DNA from: Glebionis coronaria
Taxonomy: Eukaryota; Streptophyta; Magnoliopsida; Asterales; Asteraceae
Length of the DNA stretch: 64,000 nt
Direction: 5' to 3'
Assembly (NCBI GenBank): GCA_025667525.1
Contig: CM046875.1
Coordinates: 204,906,271-204,970,270 of the forward strand
The stretch's first letter is position 1; each line of letters starts with the position of its first letter. Below are positions 1 through 13,268 of this stretch, piece after piece. The notes beneath the pieces are model-generated. The model ran no database searches. It worked only from the letters and a program-made list of their open reading frames with translations, and had not been told where the DNA came from. The position numbers were made by a program, and so were the translations under genes.

Positions 1-937
1 TTGTGAGTTATTCTTAGCTCAAGTGACCGGGAATGAGTCTAGGGAGAAACGATTGGAAGATGTACCTATTATTTGTGAATTTCCTGAGGTATTTCCTAAA
101 GATTTACCGGGACTTCCACCGATAAGGCAAGTAGAGTTTCGAATCGATTTAATTCCTGGTGCTGCACCGGTGGCACGTGCGCCTTACCGATTAGCCCCTT
201 CTGAATTAAAGGAGTTATCTGAGCAACTTAAAGAGTTGTCTGATAAAGGTTTTATTCGACCGAGCTCGTCGCCTTGGGGAGCTCCAGTCTTGTTCGTTAA
301 GAAGAAGGATGGATCTTTTCGTATGTGCATTGATTATAGGGAACTGAATAAGTTGACAATTAAAAATCGATATCCTTTACCTAGGATTGATGATTTGTTT
401 GATCAACTGCAAGGATCTAGTGTGTATTCTAAGATAGATTTGCGGTCAGGATATCACCAACTTCGCGTCCGTGAAGAAGATATTCCTATAACTGCATTTA
501 GAACTCGTTATGGACACTATGAATTTCAAGTAATGCCATTTGGGTTAACTAACGCACCTGCGGTTTTCATGGATTTAATGAATCGAGTGTGCAAGCCCTA
601 CTTGGATAAATTTGTGATTGTGTTTATTGACGATATTCTAATCTATTCTAAGAATGAAGATGAGCATAGAGAACATTTGAGGATTATTTTGAAGTTGTTG
701 AAGGATGAAAGGTTGTATGCTAAGTTTTCGAAGTGTGATTTCTGGTTGGATTCTGTGCAATTTCTTGGTCATGTGATTAACAAAGATGGAATTCATGTTG
801 ATCCTGCAAAGGTTGAAGCTATTAAGAATTGGTCTGCACCGACAACGCCAACGGAAGTGCGACAGTTCTTAGGATTGGCTGGCTATTATAGGCGATTCAT
901 TAAAGAATTTTCTTTGATAGCTAAACCCTTGACTTAG
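1..937 (+). pseudogene. gypsy pol fragment: reverse transcriptase domain
   Basis: Open to the left edge of the window, so no start codon is present; the GTG at 23 is not a start. It holds the last linker after protease and then a full RT: the block S-P-W-G-A-P-V near residue 85, the Y-R-E-L-N-K block near 110, the D-L-R-S-G-Y-H-Q block near 140, and the catalytic F-I-D-D near residue 201. It ends at a TAG (935-937) in a segment where the family reads through with glutamine; a second in-frame TAG at 965-967 probably replaces tryptophan. The frame then continues in the next entry. The protein would copy element RNA into DNA inside Gag particles; this copy cannot make full-length Pol. Confidence 0.9.
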
Positions 938-1894
938 CTTACTCAGAAGAATAAACCTTTCGTTTAGGGAAGTGATGAAGATGGAGCATTTCAGACATTG
1001 AAGCAAAAATTATGTAGTGCACCAATCTTATCATTACCCGAAGGGAGTGAAGATTTTGTAGTGTATTGTGATGCATCTCTTAGAGGTTATGGAGCTGTTT
1101 TGATGCAGAGAGAGAAAGTGATAGCTTATGCTTCTAGGCAATTAAGGAAGAATGAGGATAATTATACTACTCATGATCTTGAGTTAGGAGCTGTGGTCTT
1201 TGCTCTTAGGTTGTGGAGACATTATCTGTATGGCACCAAGTGTACGGTATTCACCGATCACAAAAGCCTACAGTATATTCTCGACCAGAAGGAATTGAAC
1301 ATGAGGCAACGAAGATGGATAGAGTTGTTAAGTGATTATGATTGTGATATAAAATATCACCCAGGAAAAGCCAATGTTGTTGCTGATGCGTTGAGTAGGA
1401 AAGATAGAGAGCCTATCAAGGTGCGTTCTCTAGTCTTGACCGTGCACAATAATTTGCCTGAGCAAATTAGAAATGCGCAAATAGAAGCTTGTAAGAAGGA
1501 GAATTTTGTTAATGAAGGGTTCCGAGGAGAAGGAGATCCTTTAGAGGTTAGAGCTGATGGAGTGAAATGTTTAAGAGGTCGTATGTGGATACCTAAGTTT
1601 GGAGGCTTAAGAGATTTGGTTATGTTAGAATCCCATAAATCTAAGTATTCCATTCATCCGGGATCTGATAAGATGTACCATGATTTGAAGAAGTTGTATT
1701 GGTGGCCGAACATGAAAGCTGACATAGCTATGTATGTTCTTCAATGCTTGATTTGTGCTAGAGTTAAAGCCGAACATCAAAAGCCATCAGGACTACTTCA
1801 ACAACCAAAGATTCCTGAATGGAAGTGGGAGCGAATTACAATGGACTTTATCACCAAGCTTCCTAGAACATCATCTGGAAACAATTCGATTTAG
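938..1894 (+). pseudogene. gypsy pol fragment: RNase H and integrase N-terminus
   Basis: Same reading frame as the RT piece, after two TAG codons. The first half is the gypsy RNase H domain: V-V-Y-C-D-A-S near the start, T-D-H-K-S-L in the middle and the closing N-V-V-A-D-A-L-S-R motif around 1372-1400. The second half is the integrase zinc-binding region with paired His and a C-L-I-C pair near 1745-1757, then the start of the catalytic core with its first Asp in M-D-F-I-T-K near 1842-1855. It ends at TAG 1892-1894, where the family normally has tryptophan before V-I-V-D-R-L-T-K-S. Confidence 0.9.
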
Positions 1895-2389
1895 GTTATT
1901 GTCGATAGACTGACCAAATCAGCACACTTCATTCCGGTTAAGGAGCAGTTCTCACTGGAGAAGCTGACTCGAATATACCTTGATAATGTTGTATGCAAGC
2001 ATGGAGTGCCTGTGTCGATCATTTCAGATCGAGATCCTAGATTCGCATCGAATTTTTGGAAATCTCTCCAAAGATCTTTGGGAACGAATCTCGATATGAG
2101 CACTGCTTATCACCCCCAGACTGATGGGCAGAGTGAAAGGACGATACAAACACTGGAAGATATGTTGAGAGCTTGTGTGTTAGACTTTGGTAAGAATTGG
2201 GATAAACATTTGTCGTTAGCAGAGTTTTCGTATAACAATAGTTACCATTCTAGTATTAAGGCTGCACCGTTTGAAGCTTTGTATGGTAGGAAGTGTAGAT
2301 CTCCTGTATGTTGGAGTGAAGTTGGGGATACCCAGCTCACGGGACCGGAATTGATCCGGGAGACTACGGAGATGATAGTTCAGATTTAG
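1895..2389 (+). pseudogene. gypsy pol fragment: integrase catalytic core
   Basis: Frame continues without shift from the previous piece. The second catalytic Asp lies in S-D-R-D-P-R-F near 2024 and the Glu in D-G-Q-S-E-R-T near 2120-2140, so the D,D-35-E arrangement is intact. The A-P-F-E-A-L-Y-G-R block at 2264-2290 is also typical of gypsy integrases. It is cut by TAG 2387-2389 just before R-L-L-T-A-R, at a codon usually Gln or Arg. Integrase would insert the DNA copy in chromatin; here it is non-functional because of the flanking stops. Confidence 0.9.
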
Positions 2390-2905
2390 AAGAGGTTGTT
2401 GACTGCCCGTAGTAGACAGAAAAGTTACGCGGATGTGCGGCGGAAGCCAATGGAGTTTGAAGTGGGTGACCGAGTAATGTTGAAAGTATCGCCATGGAAA
2501 GGCGTTATAAGATTTGGAAAGCGAGGAAAATTGAATCCCCGTTATATTGGACCCTTTAAGATTTTATCTAGAGTAGGTCCGGTGGCTTACAAACTAGAGT
2601 TACCCCCAGAACTTCATGGTGTTCACAACACATTCCATGTATCTAATCTGAAGAAATGTCTAGCAGTGAGTGATGAGAAAATTCCGTTAGGTAAGGTTCG
2701 AATAGATGGGAAGTTGCATTTTATCGAAGAGCCCGGAGAAGTTATGGACCGTGAGGTAAAGCAACTGAAACAAAGTCGGATACCTATTGTCAAGATCCGA
2801 TGGAATTCAAAGCATGGACGGGAGTATACTTGGGAACGAGAGGATGAAATGTGGAAGAAATATCCGCACCTCTTCGATTTCAATAAGAAACGGACATCCA
2901 AATGA
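2390..2905 (+). pseudogene. gypsy pol C-terminus: GPF/GPY and chromodomain-like tail
   Basis: The last in-frame piece of pol, 169 codons to a TGA at 2903-2905. It shows the G-P-F-K-I-L block of the GPF/GPY module near 2550, the [14 protein letters not shown] stretch that precedes the tail, and a tail rich in aromatic and charged residues (W-N-S-K-H-G, T-W-E-R-E-D, Y-P-H-L-F) that looks like a plant chromodomain. Such tails guide insertion towards heterochromatin in chromoviruses. The assignment of the tail as a chromodomain is by pattern only. Confidence 0.85.
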
Positions 2906-2932
2906 AATGGATCACGAGGACGTTGATCCCTT

Positions 2933-2946
2933 TTAGGAGGAAGAGC
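2933..2946 (+). other. Polypurine tract of the first gypsy element
   Basis: The purine-rich run AGGAGGAAGAGC lies directly before TGTGAC, the apparent LTR start, 28 bp after the pol stop. This is the expected place for the plus-strand primer. Confidence 0.7.
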
Positions 2947-5900
2947 TGTGACAAATCTAACATTTTCAGGTAGTAAAATATTTTCTCGTATAATATTTTG
3001 AAACTTATTTTTGTGTTGGTTGACGAACTCACAATTTACGGATTTAAATTTGGGCTTACGTGCATAATTTGGCGTCTTTTACGACTAAACCGGAAACCTT
3101 AGGATTACGTATTTACGTTTTTGAACTCCGTTTTTGATGAGACAATTTTTATTGGATTCATTTTGTGACGGTGATTCATAATTTATAAAAACATTTTTCG
3201 TAAAACGACCCGAGGGCACGCAAATCGAGAAAACTAGAATCGAGAAATACCCGTAAACTAGTGAGATGGGACAAAACACTTTGCCCCATCCCACTAGCTT
3301 ATATGGGACGGCAAGATGACACACCACACATAGGTGGCATCAAGCCTTAACTTGTTTACACAAGTGTAAGCTTGTGCTTAAACTTTAAGCCAACACATTT
3401 TCCACTTAGCACAAAACTAGCAAATGCTTTCATTCTAACCATTTCCTTCCATGCAATCCACTCTAAAACTCTCTCTACTTCTCCCTTTGTGTCGTCCCAA
3501 ATCAAGCAACAAACCCCATCATTGATCTTTTCTAGCTACAAACCACATGTTTACTAGTCCTATTAAGGTGTTTCCTTGAAGCCTTGATCATTTGGTGGCC
3601 ATATAACCAACTTTGGAGGTGATTTGCTTGTGTCCTAGGGCTGATTTTCCAACATATAATCTTGATATTTGATGGTCTTGGAGATACTTGTTGTGTTCAT
3701 CAAGTTCTTGCCTTCCTAAAACAAGAAATCCACTTGGATTGGTAAAGAAGATCATCCTCTACATTTTTCTCTTATTATTTTGTAAAGAACAAATGTATTT
3801 ATATGATGTATATATGATGATAAAAATGTTGTGTGGGGATCAAGTGTTGATAAACATGCTTAAAAATGATGATAACCATAAGAAATGAAGCTAAAATCTT
3901 GACTAATTAGTTGGCTGTATAAAAACAGTAGATAACTAAATGATGAACTGATAAAAATGCATGGTTTGATCTATTTACAGTAAGTAGATGATGTTATACA
4001 CATGTGAGAGTTGGCCATGCAATGGAATCAAAATAATGAGTGAGATATGATAAAAACAAGTTAGGTGGTACAATCTGAATAAACAGTTTTGTAGGGACTG
4101 TTAAGGCAACTTAGACTCAAAATGGGCAGTAGCTATAACTAAGTTATATGTAGCACATATTATGAAGAAGTTGTCATTCAAAAATGAGCTTCTAATTCAT
4201 TGTAGAACTCTAGATATGATAAAAATGGTGAATGTGAAGTTAAAAATCATATTTTGGAAATAATGTTTATTATTATTATATAAGCACTCACTTTATAAAT
4301 TATAAAATGTAAAATATAAACCCACTAACTTATAGAACTTAATTATATAAATGTATAAAAGGTTAATTAAATGGGTAAATTATATAAATGGTGGTAAAAA
4401 TAATGTTTATAAGTAATAAAAACTATAAACTTGATTTTTACGACTTTTTCGGCTATCGCCGTGAAATTAACGTTTTTCATCAAATAAAACTTAGACGACC
4501 AAACCCGTCTAATGTAAAGTTTATAAAAGTTATATACTGATATATAAGTAACTAAGACAAGTAAAAACCAATAAAACCCTAACTATAAGAATTACGGACA
4601 TTTACGAGCTAACTAAACCTATTAGACTAATAATTGGACTTAATAAGATAAAAACTTGTAAAAAGAATTATTTGGGCTTAACCCATTAGGGCCCAACATG
4701 AAAAGTATATATACTGATCATATAAGTATAAAATGGTTAAAAACAAGTTAAAGAACTTATAAAAGAATTAATGGACTTAAAATAGGTAAAATCGATAAAA
4801 CTAGTGAACTAGTAAGACGTTACCAAAACGTAAACACTAAAATGAGTAAACGAGGATTTATAAACCCACTTGATCATCATCATATGTACAAAATCATCAT
4901 ATGTATATTGTTATTTTGATAAAAGTCATTGGACCGAGTCTAAGACCGATTATTATTTATATAGGTTTCCGTGACCGAAGCACGCCCGTAGCCGATAATC
5001 CGCCTTTCATTAACAACGTGAGTTCATAGCCTCGCACTCTTTTAAATGTTTTATAAAATGATTTGTAAACCCGCGAGGGAGATAACATGCTAGATTTTTA
5101 TAAAAATAGAACACAAGTAGTCCCGATTGTATGCTTAATGATATGGACCCGAATGATGCTATGACCCTATATTCGAGACTAAAAGGATTATTAGTAGTTA
5201 GGTTATGTCACTTAAAGTCCCATTAGCATGATTTGTGAACTACCGGGTTTTGGTAGACGCTTATGCATTTGATAGTACTATTTGGGGACGATCACCCCAG
5301 TTCGCGCCTTGACGGTTGATCCCCGTCGTACCACATTGATTGGTAAGCGAATTTATGTATGAGAAGATTCCATAGCGTGATTTTTGTGACGACACGCTAA
5401 CTTAGATGGGCAAATTGTTTGTCGGGTTCGCGGCTCGCTGTTTTCACAGTAAGGTAACAATGTCATGCGGCTAATAATAATCCTAAAACGTATCCTAATT
5501 CAGATACTACAATCTATACGACATGTATAATCTAAATAAACGATAACGACGCTATTACGATGAATATATTACCTATCATGGTAATATAGAGACTACGGTC
5601 TCATGGACGGTTTCAGATGTATGCTTGATTTATATATTGCCTGACTAGCAATATGTGGACTTACTTCCGATATTATACTTGTGTTCTAATTTTAAATGAT
5701 TGTAAATGATTGTTTTATATAACGGTTTTCATTAAACTCTATGAATTCACTCGGCATTCGCTGATATGATTTTTGCATGTTTTCTATCTCAGGTGCTTGA
5801 AGGTAATCCGGATGGAGATCGACTCTGATGGCCCACACTTAATATTAAAAATGTTCATTCGATCTGTGTTTTGTAAACTTAATGACCTGTATAATTTGGG

Positions 5901-6057
5901 ACCTGTTGTACACTTTTAAACCTTTTTATCGAATGAATGTTTGTTAAACCTTGTACAACCATTTTTATGTGTTGTCTATGATTGGAGTTATTGTGCTATC
6001 CCGTAACACTCTGAAAGACCCTTCCGCTGTACCGATACGAAAAATGAGAGTGTTACC
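2947..6057 (+). repeat. 3' LTR of the first gypsy element
   Basis: It starts TGTGAC after the polypurine tract and ends near GTGTTACC, where homology to the invaded LTR resumes. The right end lacks the usual CA, so it is approximate by a base or two. The stretch 5000-5160 (the CCCGCGAGGG block and the run of ACACAAGT) and 5755-5830 is homologous, in inverted order, to 12400-13060 of the minus-strand element. The two elements therefore belong to related families inserted head to head. No gene is seen; the ORFs of 60-80 codons in it are chance frames. Confidence 0.75.
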
Positions 6058-7749
6058 TAAAGCGAGGCTATAGACTCACCTTAACCAATAGTGGCAATGA
6101 GACGATCACCGACGATAGATGATGCCTTTCAAACACGAGAACCACAACCTATCAAATGAGGTGCGTTCATTAATAATAGACTCGAGAAATAAACCATACA
6201 TAAGAATATAAAACTCGACTCATAAAATCACGACAAACTCGAGAGAAAAAGATGCAAGTGATACTATTACACTCTCCTATATATTCATTTTATTATTATA
6301 TGCCTTTAACAAAAATCTGCCGAAACATACCGGATGTCCTAGCCGTTTTTCCATACTTAGACACATCAAAACTTCATGATACTACTCAGAGAACTTACTT
6401 ACTATATGTAGAAAGTCCTCCCAAGAGCCCATCAAAAGATTTTACTTCTAAAGTTCCCTGCCCGACACATTTTTGATTTACAAAATCTGGACAGTTTAGC
6501 GACCTTGACTTACGAAACCATTTTGACCATTCTAAACAACTCCATTTATAAAACCGACACTTGATTCTAAAAATAGACTCAAAATGCTAAACTTTGAGCC
6601 TGAGAACAGCCCCTGGATCATTTTGAAACTCATTTTATAGTCCCCGAGATTCGATCCAAATATTGACAACAATTTTCGGATTGTGTCAACACTCGTCTCC
6701 CGGTACACGAAAATCAAACTAGTGTATCTTCCACCTCGTTTGGAGTTGGAAATCCTACTTTATATCAATTCGAAGCTAACAAAATCCTCTACAACATAAT
6801 CCCATTATGTCATCCTATATTCAGACTTAAGACCCTCGAAAATGGCCTCAAACCTACTGCCCAAAATTGACTATAAAAATCTATTACAAAATCAAGTTTT
6901 TGATTAAAACCAACAGCTTTTATCATCATTCTAAGCCCCTAAAATCATTATAAACCAATCCTAACACTTGTATCATCATCAAAATCAAAAACCCAAAAAT
7001 TAAAATTCATCTTTTTAACAAAAACATAACATAAACACCATTTGGTCATCACTACTAACACATGCATGATCAATCACCTAACAAGCCTAGTTTTTATCAA
7101 AATTAAAAACTTAATGCATGTAAGAAAAATTAGTATCATTAGAATCATCTTGAAAAATTAGGAATAGGACTTTTTTTAGTTTGGATTGAATCAAGCTAGA
7201 TTTTGAGAAAATTTGATGAAAGTGATGGGGGGTGTACGGCTAAGAAGAAAAAGGGAGGAAGGAGATGGTGGTTTTTATTTTATTGATTTTTAAATGAAAG
7301 GTGATAGTGGAAATTATATATATAGTGTAAGGTTAGGGTAGTTTTTGCCAATTTGTGATAGTTTTGGTACAAAATGTAAATATTAGTTAAAAAGCGGGAA
7401 ACGACTAAAAGTCAATTTTACAAATATTCACGAGACTCGGGTTTCGTAAAAATACTTTTTAAAAGTTTAAACGCACACGAAAAATAATATAATGACTCGA
7501 TACGTAATTAAAACGATATCGTCGAAAGTATTAAATATCGAAACGATCGATAATAAAATATAAAATTTTAGGCATCCGTCGGTATCGCGGTCACTAGTAG
7601 TCCTCGTTGCTCGTCAAAGTATTAAAATAAAATATTAAATATCGGTTTCAACTTAAACCGTTAAGCATAATAGTATTTAACGTTATAAAATACTTCAAAA
7701 TAATTGAAAATAGAATTTAAATTATGACCTTATTTTTACGGGTTTTACA
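6058..7749 (-). repeat. Truncated left (3') LTR of the minus-strand gypsy element
   Basis: It aligns base for base, with few indels, to 13048-13268 plus 22722-24201. Its right end at TTTTACA, followed by unrelated sequence at 7750, marks the LTR start on the minus strand. A TATA-like TATATATA on the minus strand lies near 7314-7325. It preserves the empty site into which E1 entered the other copy: CTCCT at 6274-6278 corresponds to the duplicated CTCAT. Confidence 0.85.
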
Positions 7750-7945
7750 TCCTCACCGCCTTAAGGGAGCGATTTCCCGACGCTCAACTCACCTCATACT
7801 TGAGTTGGTCACTACCCGGAAGGATGAGGGCATTCCTTATAAAGAAGTCCTCACGTTCCCACGTGAATCTCGATCCACGATCTCCATTGGTTCTTTTATA
7901 AAACGCAACTTGTCGTCAAGTTGTATCTCACCAAAAAGGAATAAA
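7750..7945 (-). pseudogene. Decayed C-terminal end of gypsy pol (minus strand)
   Basis: On the minus strand just before the LTR, a short stretch near 7860-7940 translates to words matching the tail of the first gypsy polyprotein (K-L-R-F-I-K-E-P, E-I-V-D-R-D), namely the segment that links integrase to the chromodomain. Stops and shifts break it at once on both sides. It shows that the element once carried pol, but little more can be read. Confidence 0.5.
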
Positions 7946-10900
7946 TAAGTTCTTATCCACCAGTCACCCGCCAAGTTAGATACATGAAAATTTTATGAAT
8001 CTCACGAAGCTCATTCGACGACAAGAATAGATGACAGGTTTTTCGGGTAAGTCCAGTTAAAAGGAAGGTTGTAATTTAAAGGATAGCCACTGGCCGGATA
8101 GCCATGGACGCATATCCCAAAAACAACAAGACAATATTTTTGTTATAGAAGTGTGCTCACACACAGATCCATTATCAAAAAAAAATACTAGGACACAATC
8201 TCACTTCCGCTTCATGCGCAGTCAAAGACTCAATAAGCATCATATTCCTCGTTTATTCTTCATACTAGACCCCAAGAGTTTCGTCATCATGAAAGAGTCT
8301 TCTATGATCCTTCGATAGTAGCAAGTAAAATTACAAAAACTTCATATCCATGATATGTTTCCATTGGTAACTCGGTCCTCAATCATTCCACAAGTACACG
8401 CATAAATCCTGGTGACACTTATCGTTTCTTCATATACACTGCTTCCCGAGATTCATTTTAAACTTAGAATAAAATAGTGATCTTCAATACGAGGAACAAA
8501 ACGAGATAAAAAAATGAATTCAATAAACGCATAAACGGACAAGATGTGGTAAAATGATTTAAGGTTGACGATCGACGAGGGATCTCGACTCACGTAACCG
8601 TAAAACATAATAATTCACAATAATAGAAAAATGAGAGCGAAGAATGAATTAAATATTAGCATTAAAATAACGTTTGTCGCAATTATCCGTCCCGGATTTG
8701 GTATTACCTTAAAACACAATTGAGGTACTTTCTTGATAAAGATGATATATTAAAGATAGAAGTTAAATAGCTTCATAATTTATTTTGGTTGTCTTAAGAA
8801 ACTTTGAAAGAATGACATGAATTTATTAATTAAACTCGTATTGATGGTTACAATTAGAAAATATAATTTCCAAATTAAATAATTATTAGGAATATAAATT
8901 AAACCGGTAATTTCATTACATTAAAAGTAAAGTATGATAAGTCAATTAGTTCAAAAGATAGAGCATAATTTCATTTTAAACATTAGTTTTAGTTATACAA
9001 AATATGATGTATAAATTTGACCTTTTACTTGTGATGGTTATTTCGATAATTGAAAATCATTGGGAAATGTAGACAAGTTCCATAAAAATATTATAATACG
9101 TTGTCGATATACTTATAAGTGTTTAATATGTCATAGTAAACATGGGACATATTCAGGTTTCAAAATGTGACAAGATAAAAAACGAATACGAAAGGAAATA
9201 ATGGTCAACAATTAGTACGAAATCAACGGTACAAAAGAGGACGAAGCAAATGTCGTATGAATTCTTAAATAGAATAATAAGATGAAGGCGTTGATAGTAA
9301 GACGATAAGAAATAATAGATTAAACAAGTTGTCAATTTTGTTAGTGCGGTCGGTGGTTCACCAACATCAGCTCGTTAACTTAGCGGTGGTCGATACATGA
9401 TCGGAAATAAGATCCATACAAAAAATTTAATAAAATAAAATTCCTAATAATCACTTGTAGTTAAAAAAAATCAAATGAACGATGTTAGTGTTTAAAGAGA
9501 GAAGTCAAAGCACGGTTCACAAGAGTGGATTTTGAGACAAACGAGAGTGATGGACGTCATCCCGGATATACGGAAATCACTCTAGTGATAATTTATTATT
9601 CACGTGTGGAGACATTCCAAAGATCTACCCAGTCGCATAAGGAAGATTGGACGAGAAGGAAGGATAAAACATCGAGACTTTCAAGTCATTTATCAACAGC
9701 AAGTAATTAGACGAACGGTCAAAAGAAATCAGTTATAAGACAAAATGAAGTAACAAGTAGAAAACGATCTTCGAGTAAAAACATATTCGTAAACGTGTAA
9801 TTTGTTCAAGAGAAGGTAAGAAAACATATGCGGATGCATAGAAATTGTGCTACTTGCATAAAATATAAAGGTTTTCAAAACTACTTTTCATTTTATTTAT
9901 CTTTATCATAGATACAAGTAAAAAGTTGATTATTATCAAGATTTTTAAGGTGACTACTATTCATCCTAGCATGGCTCCTTCTAAATTAGACATAGGTGAT
10001 CAGGCCATGTATAATTTAGGGCTAGCAATGCAGTGCTCCATTTCGTCGAAAAGTATTACGTTTCTTATGTTTATATATAAACAATGCCATTTGTAAATGG
10101 AATTTAAAAATAGTTTATAAATTTATAGGATACAAGTAATTTGTGAGATACTCAATAAGCAACTTTTAATGTTACGAAAAGTATTTTATAAGACCAAAGT
10201 AAAAACAATTGGTGAAAATAATCGTAAAACAATATCAGATTTATTTATAAGGTGACATTATGACAACGTATAAAGTAGCCAAAGGTTTGGAAAAAGTGGC
10301 AAATAGTAGCTCATAAAACAACCAATGAAATCTTCACAAATTAATAAGGTTTCAAAAGGTTATAAGGTTTAGACGAAAACGCCATGAGACACGTGATGAA
10401 AATGTCGACGAAGAATGTGAAGGCAAAGCTTCAAAACTCAACCCAAATCAGTGGAAGGTTAGAAGAAAATAAAAATAAAATAACATCGAATGACAAATGA
10501 GTCATATATATAAAAAGAATAAATCAATTCATATGTGTATTCTATGTAAAATACTCGACACAACATGCTTTTAAGAAAGTATATTATTCATTTTCAAATT
10601 ACACCATTAATCCGGTAATTGCTAATCCTGTAATATTTCTATTTTTAAACATTTTCACATGCAACTACTATTAGTTAGTTGTAAAATAATATTTGTTAAA
10701 ATTTTACGATCTCAAATGAACTCAAAACTGCTTAGAAACGTTTAAAACCCATGTTCCGAATTTTCTATCAGATTTGACTTTTAAATATGAGCCGATTAAT
10801 TGACCCGATAAACGACATCTCCAAGACTCGGAGTCTAAAGCATTTAAATGCAAAACGACGTTTCAGACGACTTTCTAGTTTTACCCGAGACCTAAAACCC

Positions 10901-12166
10901 AATATAAAATGACTAAAATACCCCTGCAAGTTCTGTGCAGGTTTGACTATTTTATTTTAAAAACGCAGGTTTTACTTTTAGGTTTTGACATGTTTATACA
11001 CCCCTACTGTTTCTCCATTAAATATATTTTTCGACACTTCCTAACGGCTCAAAAAATATATATATATATATATATCTATATATATATATATATATATATA
11101 CACATGTCTTGTGGATTTTACAACAACGAAAAATAAATCTCATAATGAGCATCAAATAAAAATATAGCATAATGAATGACAGAAGATGCTTCAAGGTATC
11201 CAACACGAAATTTAGGAAGCAAAACGGTGAATGACGTCCATAATTTAGACTTCAAAATGTAAGGTAGACAAATCTCCTTGGTGTCACGATTATCCAAAAT
11301 CACAAAACATAACAAGAAAAGAATGGAACATTAACGGGTTGCACTCTGGGAGCAAGAAAGTTGATGAAAAACAAAATGATACAATTTTATAGAAGTAAAA
11401 TCGTATTCCAATCTATCGCCATAATCTAGACGATGATTTATAAAATGACGATGACGTTACCGAGATATAAGCGAACAATACACTTCGGAGTCGATACATA
11501 TAAATGTTAATGAATTAAATCTTCGCATGCCGTGTAAAACGGTGATAAAAATCAACAAAATATTATGAAAAACCATGATATTATTCAACACGATTTTAAG
11601 AAATGTTTCAAGATGTGTGACTCACACGATGGCGGTTAGTCTTTTCTAGGGACACATTGAGCTACACAATGGTCTAGAGACTAAGTTTCAAGACGTCCAA
11701 GCACAAACAGCCGGAAGACGATTTGGATATCTATATAGATATCTCAAAGGGTTAAACAATGAACATAACACACGCAAGTGAAGGTATTTAAGGTCATAAT
11801 ATAAAATTTTGCAATAAAATCAATTTAAATACTTCAAAAATAAATACAGAAAGATCTTGAAATTTCATTGTATTTATTTAAGTTAATCATTAATAAATGA
11901 TAAACTTTTATCGAAAAGTTTAACGACATAAATATATATCGATAAATGGATCCTAGATATAAATATATATCCATAAATGGATCATAGCATTTATTTATAA
12001 ATACTTGCCAATAAGGTATATGTAATAACGTATACTAAAATTGTAATCTCAGAAGTAGCTTGAACCTGAAGTCACGCGAAGTCATGTGCATCGACTCTTT
12101 GAAAAATAAAAACTGAAAGTTATAGTTTAGGTTTTTAAAATAAAGACCTAGTTCTCTATAACTCAT
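7946..12166 (-). other. Internal region of minus-strand gypsy element, no readable gene
   Basis: About 4.2 kb, AT-rich, with only chance ORFs up to about 75 codons on either strand. I could not recognise gag, protease, RT or integrase in any frame. It may be a heavily mutated pol or a large non-coding derivative. It contains a TA microsatellite at 11056-11101. Confidence 0.55.
11056..11101. repeat. TA dinucleotide microsatellite
   Basis: About 46 bp of almost pure TA repeats broken once by TCTA. Confidence 0.95.
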
Positions 12167-12179
12167 GGCTCTGGTACCA
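12167..12179 (-). other. Primer-binding site (initiator Met tRNA type), minus strand
   Basis: The plus-strand GGCTCTGGTACCA is the reverse complement of TGGTACCAGAGCC, one base off the initiator-Met PBS TGGTATCAGAGCC. It lies 3 bp inside the LTR edge at 12183, as expected for a minus-strand element. Confidence 0.75.
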
Positions 12180-12182
12180 ATC

Positions 12183-13268
12183 TTTAACACCCCCAAATTT
12201 ACACGCAGCGGAATATATCTTTGGGTGCTAAGGAATGGTATAAAAACACATAATTTATAAAGAACGACTCGAAAAGAGACGTTTCAAATTTATCGTTCCT
12301 AAAACATTCATCAAAGTATCGTAGTCCCAAGTAATCGTTACCAAAAGATAAGTTAAAACAACATATTAGTTTGTTTTAAAAATGGAACGATAAATAAATC
12401 AAAGATTTAGAACAACAAAAGCAGTGTACAAGTTCATTCCCGTGACCTCCAAGCTCCCACTTCTTGATTACCTGAAATACATGTGAGTAAAACAATCAGC
12501 AAAAATGCCGAGTGAAATCTATAGGTTTATGTAATCAATTTGAACACAAGCAAAGATTATAAGTTTGTGGCATGCTTAATAAGCATCGAATAATAATTTG
12601 CATCAACAATATTAATTGTATATAGCGTAAATTGCAATAAGCTCATGGAACCGAGCCCTTAGACACTCCCATATCAGTCTAATAAGACGAGAGATTTATT
12701 AATTGTCGGTTACCTCCAGATTATTGGTACATTGTCGTATACCTGACTTCTCAATACAATATGTTCAAACAGTGTGGAGGTCGGGCCTAAGCATCTGTGA
12801 CAAGTCCACACAAACTGAACCGGGGAGGCTTCCCCTATAGCTCTATTAATTGTACTAGCGGTTAACCCATCATAGGTTAATTAACGGTCCATAATTGAGG
12901 CTTTAACAATGGCAATCACTTAATGCAATTTAAAGGCAACCACGGGTCCATTCAAAGAGGGACAAGCATACCATAAAAGACTTGTGTTCTATGTTTATAA
13001 AAACATGTATTCCCCCTCGCGGGTTTAAAATCATTTAATAACTAGAATAAAGCGAGGCTATAGACTCACCTTAGCCAATAGTGGTAATGAGACGATCACC
13101 GACGATAGATGATGCCTTTCAAACACGAGAACCACAACCTATCAAATGAGGTGCGTTCATTAATAATAGACTCGAGAAATAAACCATACATAAGAATATA
13201 AAACTTGACTCATAAAATCACGAAAAACTCGAGAGAAAACGATACAAGTGATACTATTACACTCTCAT
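12183..13268 (-). repeat. Right (5') LTR of minus-strand gypsy element, inner segment
   Basis: It begins TTTAACACCCCC, a one-base variant of the TGTAACACCCC end typical of plant gypsy LTRs, directly beside the PBS. It continues up to the E1 insertion at 13269; the rest of the LTR resumes at 22722. The reconstructed LTR length is about 2.57 kb. Confidence 0.82.
13264..13268. other. Target-site duplication of E1 (left)
   Basis: CTCAT, repeated at 22717-22721 directly after the 3' LTR. Confidence 0.93.

Larger units (their letters stand above)
1..6057 (+). mobile_element. Ty3/gypsy chromovirus-type element, 3' part with 3' LTR
   Basis: The window opens inside a gypsy polyprotein that reads RT, RNase H, integrase and a chromodomain-like tail, followed by a purine-rich tract and a roughly 3.1-kb LTR. 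The order RT-RH-INT is that of Ty3/gypsy; the tail after integrase suggests a chromovirus of the Tekay/Del type. The 5' LTR and gag lie left of the window. It sits inside the left LTR of the minus-strand element that continues at 6058: homology to the other copy of that LTR begins abruptly at 6058 (matching 13048). The missing 865 bp of that LTR should therefore lie to the left of this element, outside the window. Confidence 0.88.

Noticed and set aside
3085..3888. Small ORFs of 60-80 codons downstream of the first gypsy pol
   Set aside because: They lie inside the 3' LTR, on both strands, and have no domain or homologous open frame in related LTRs.
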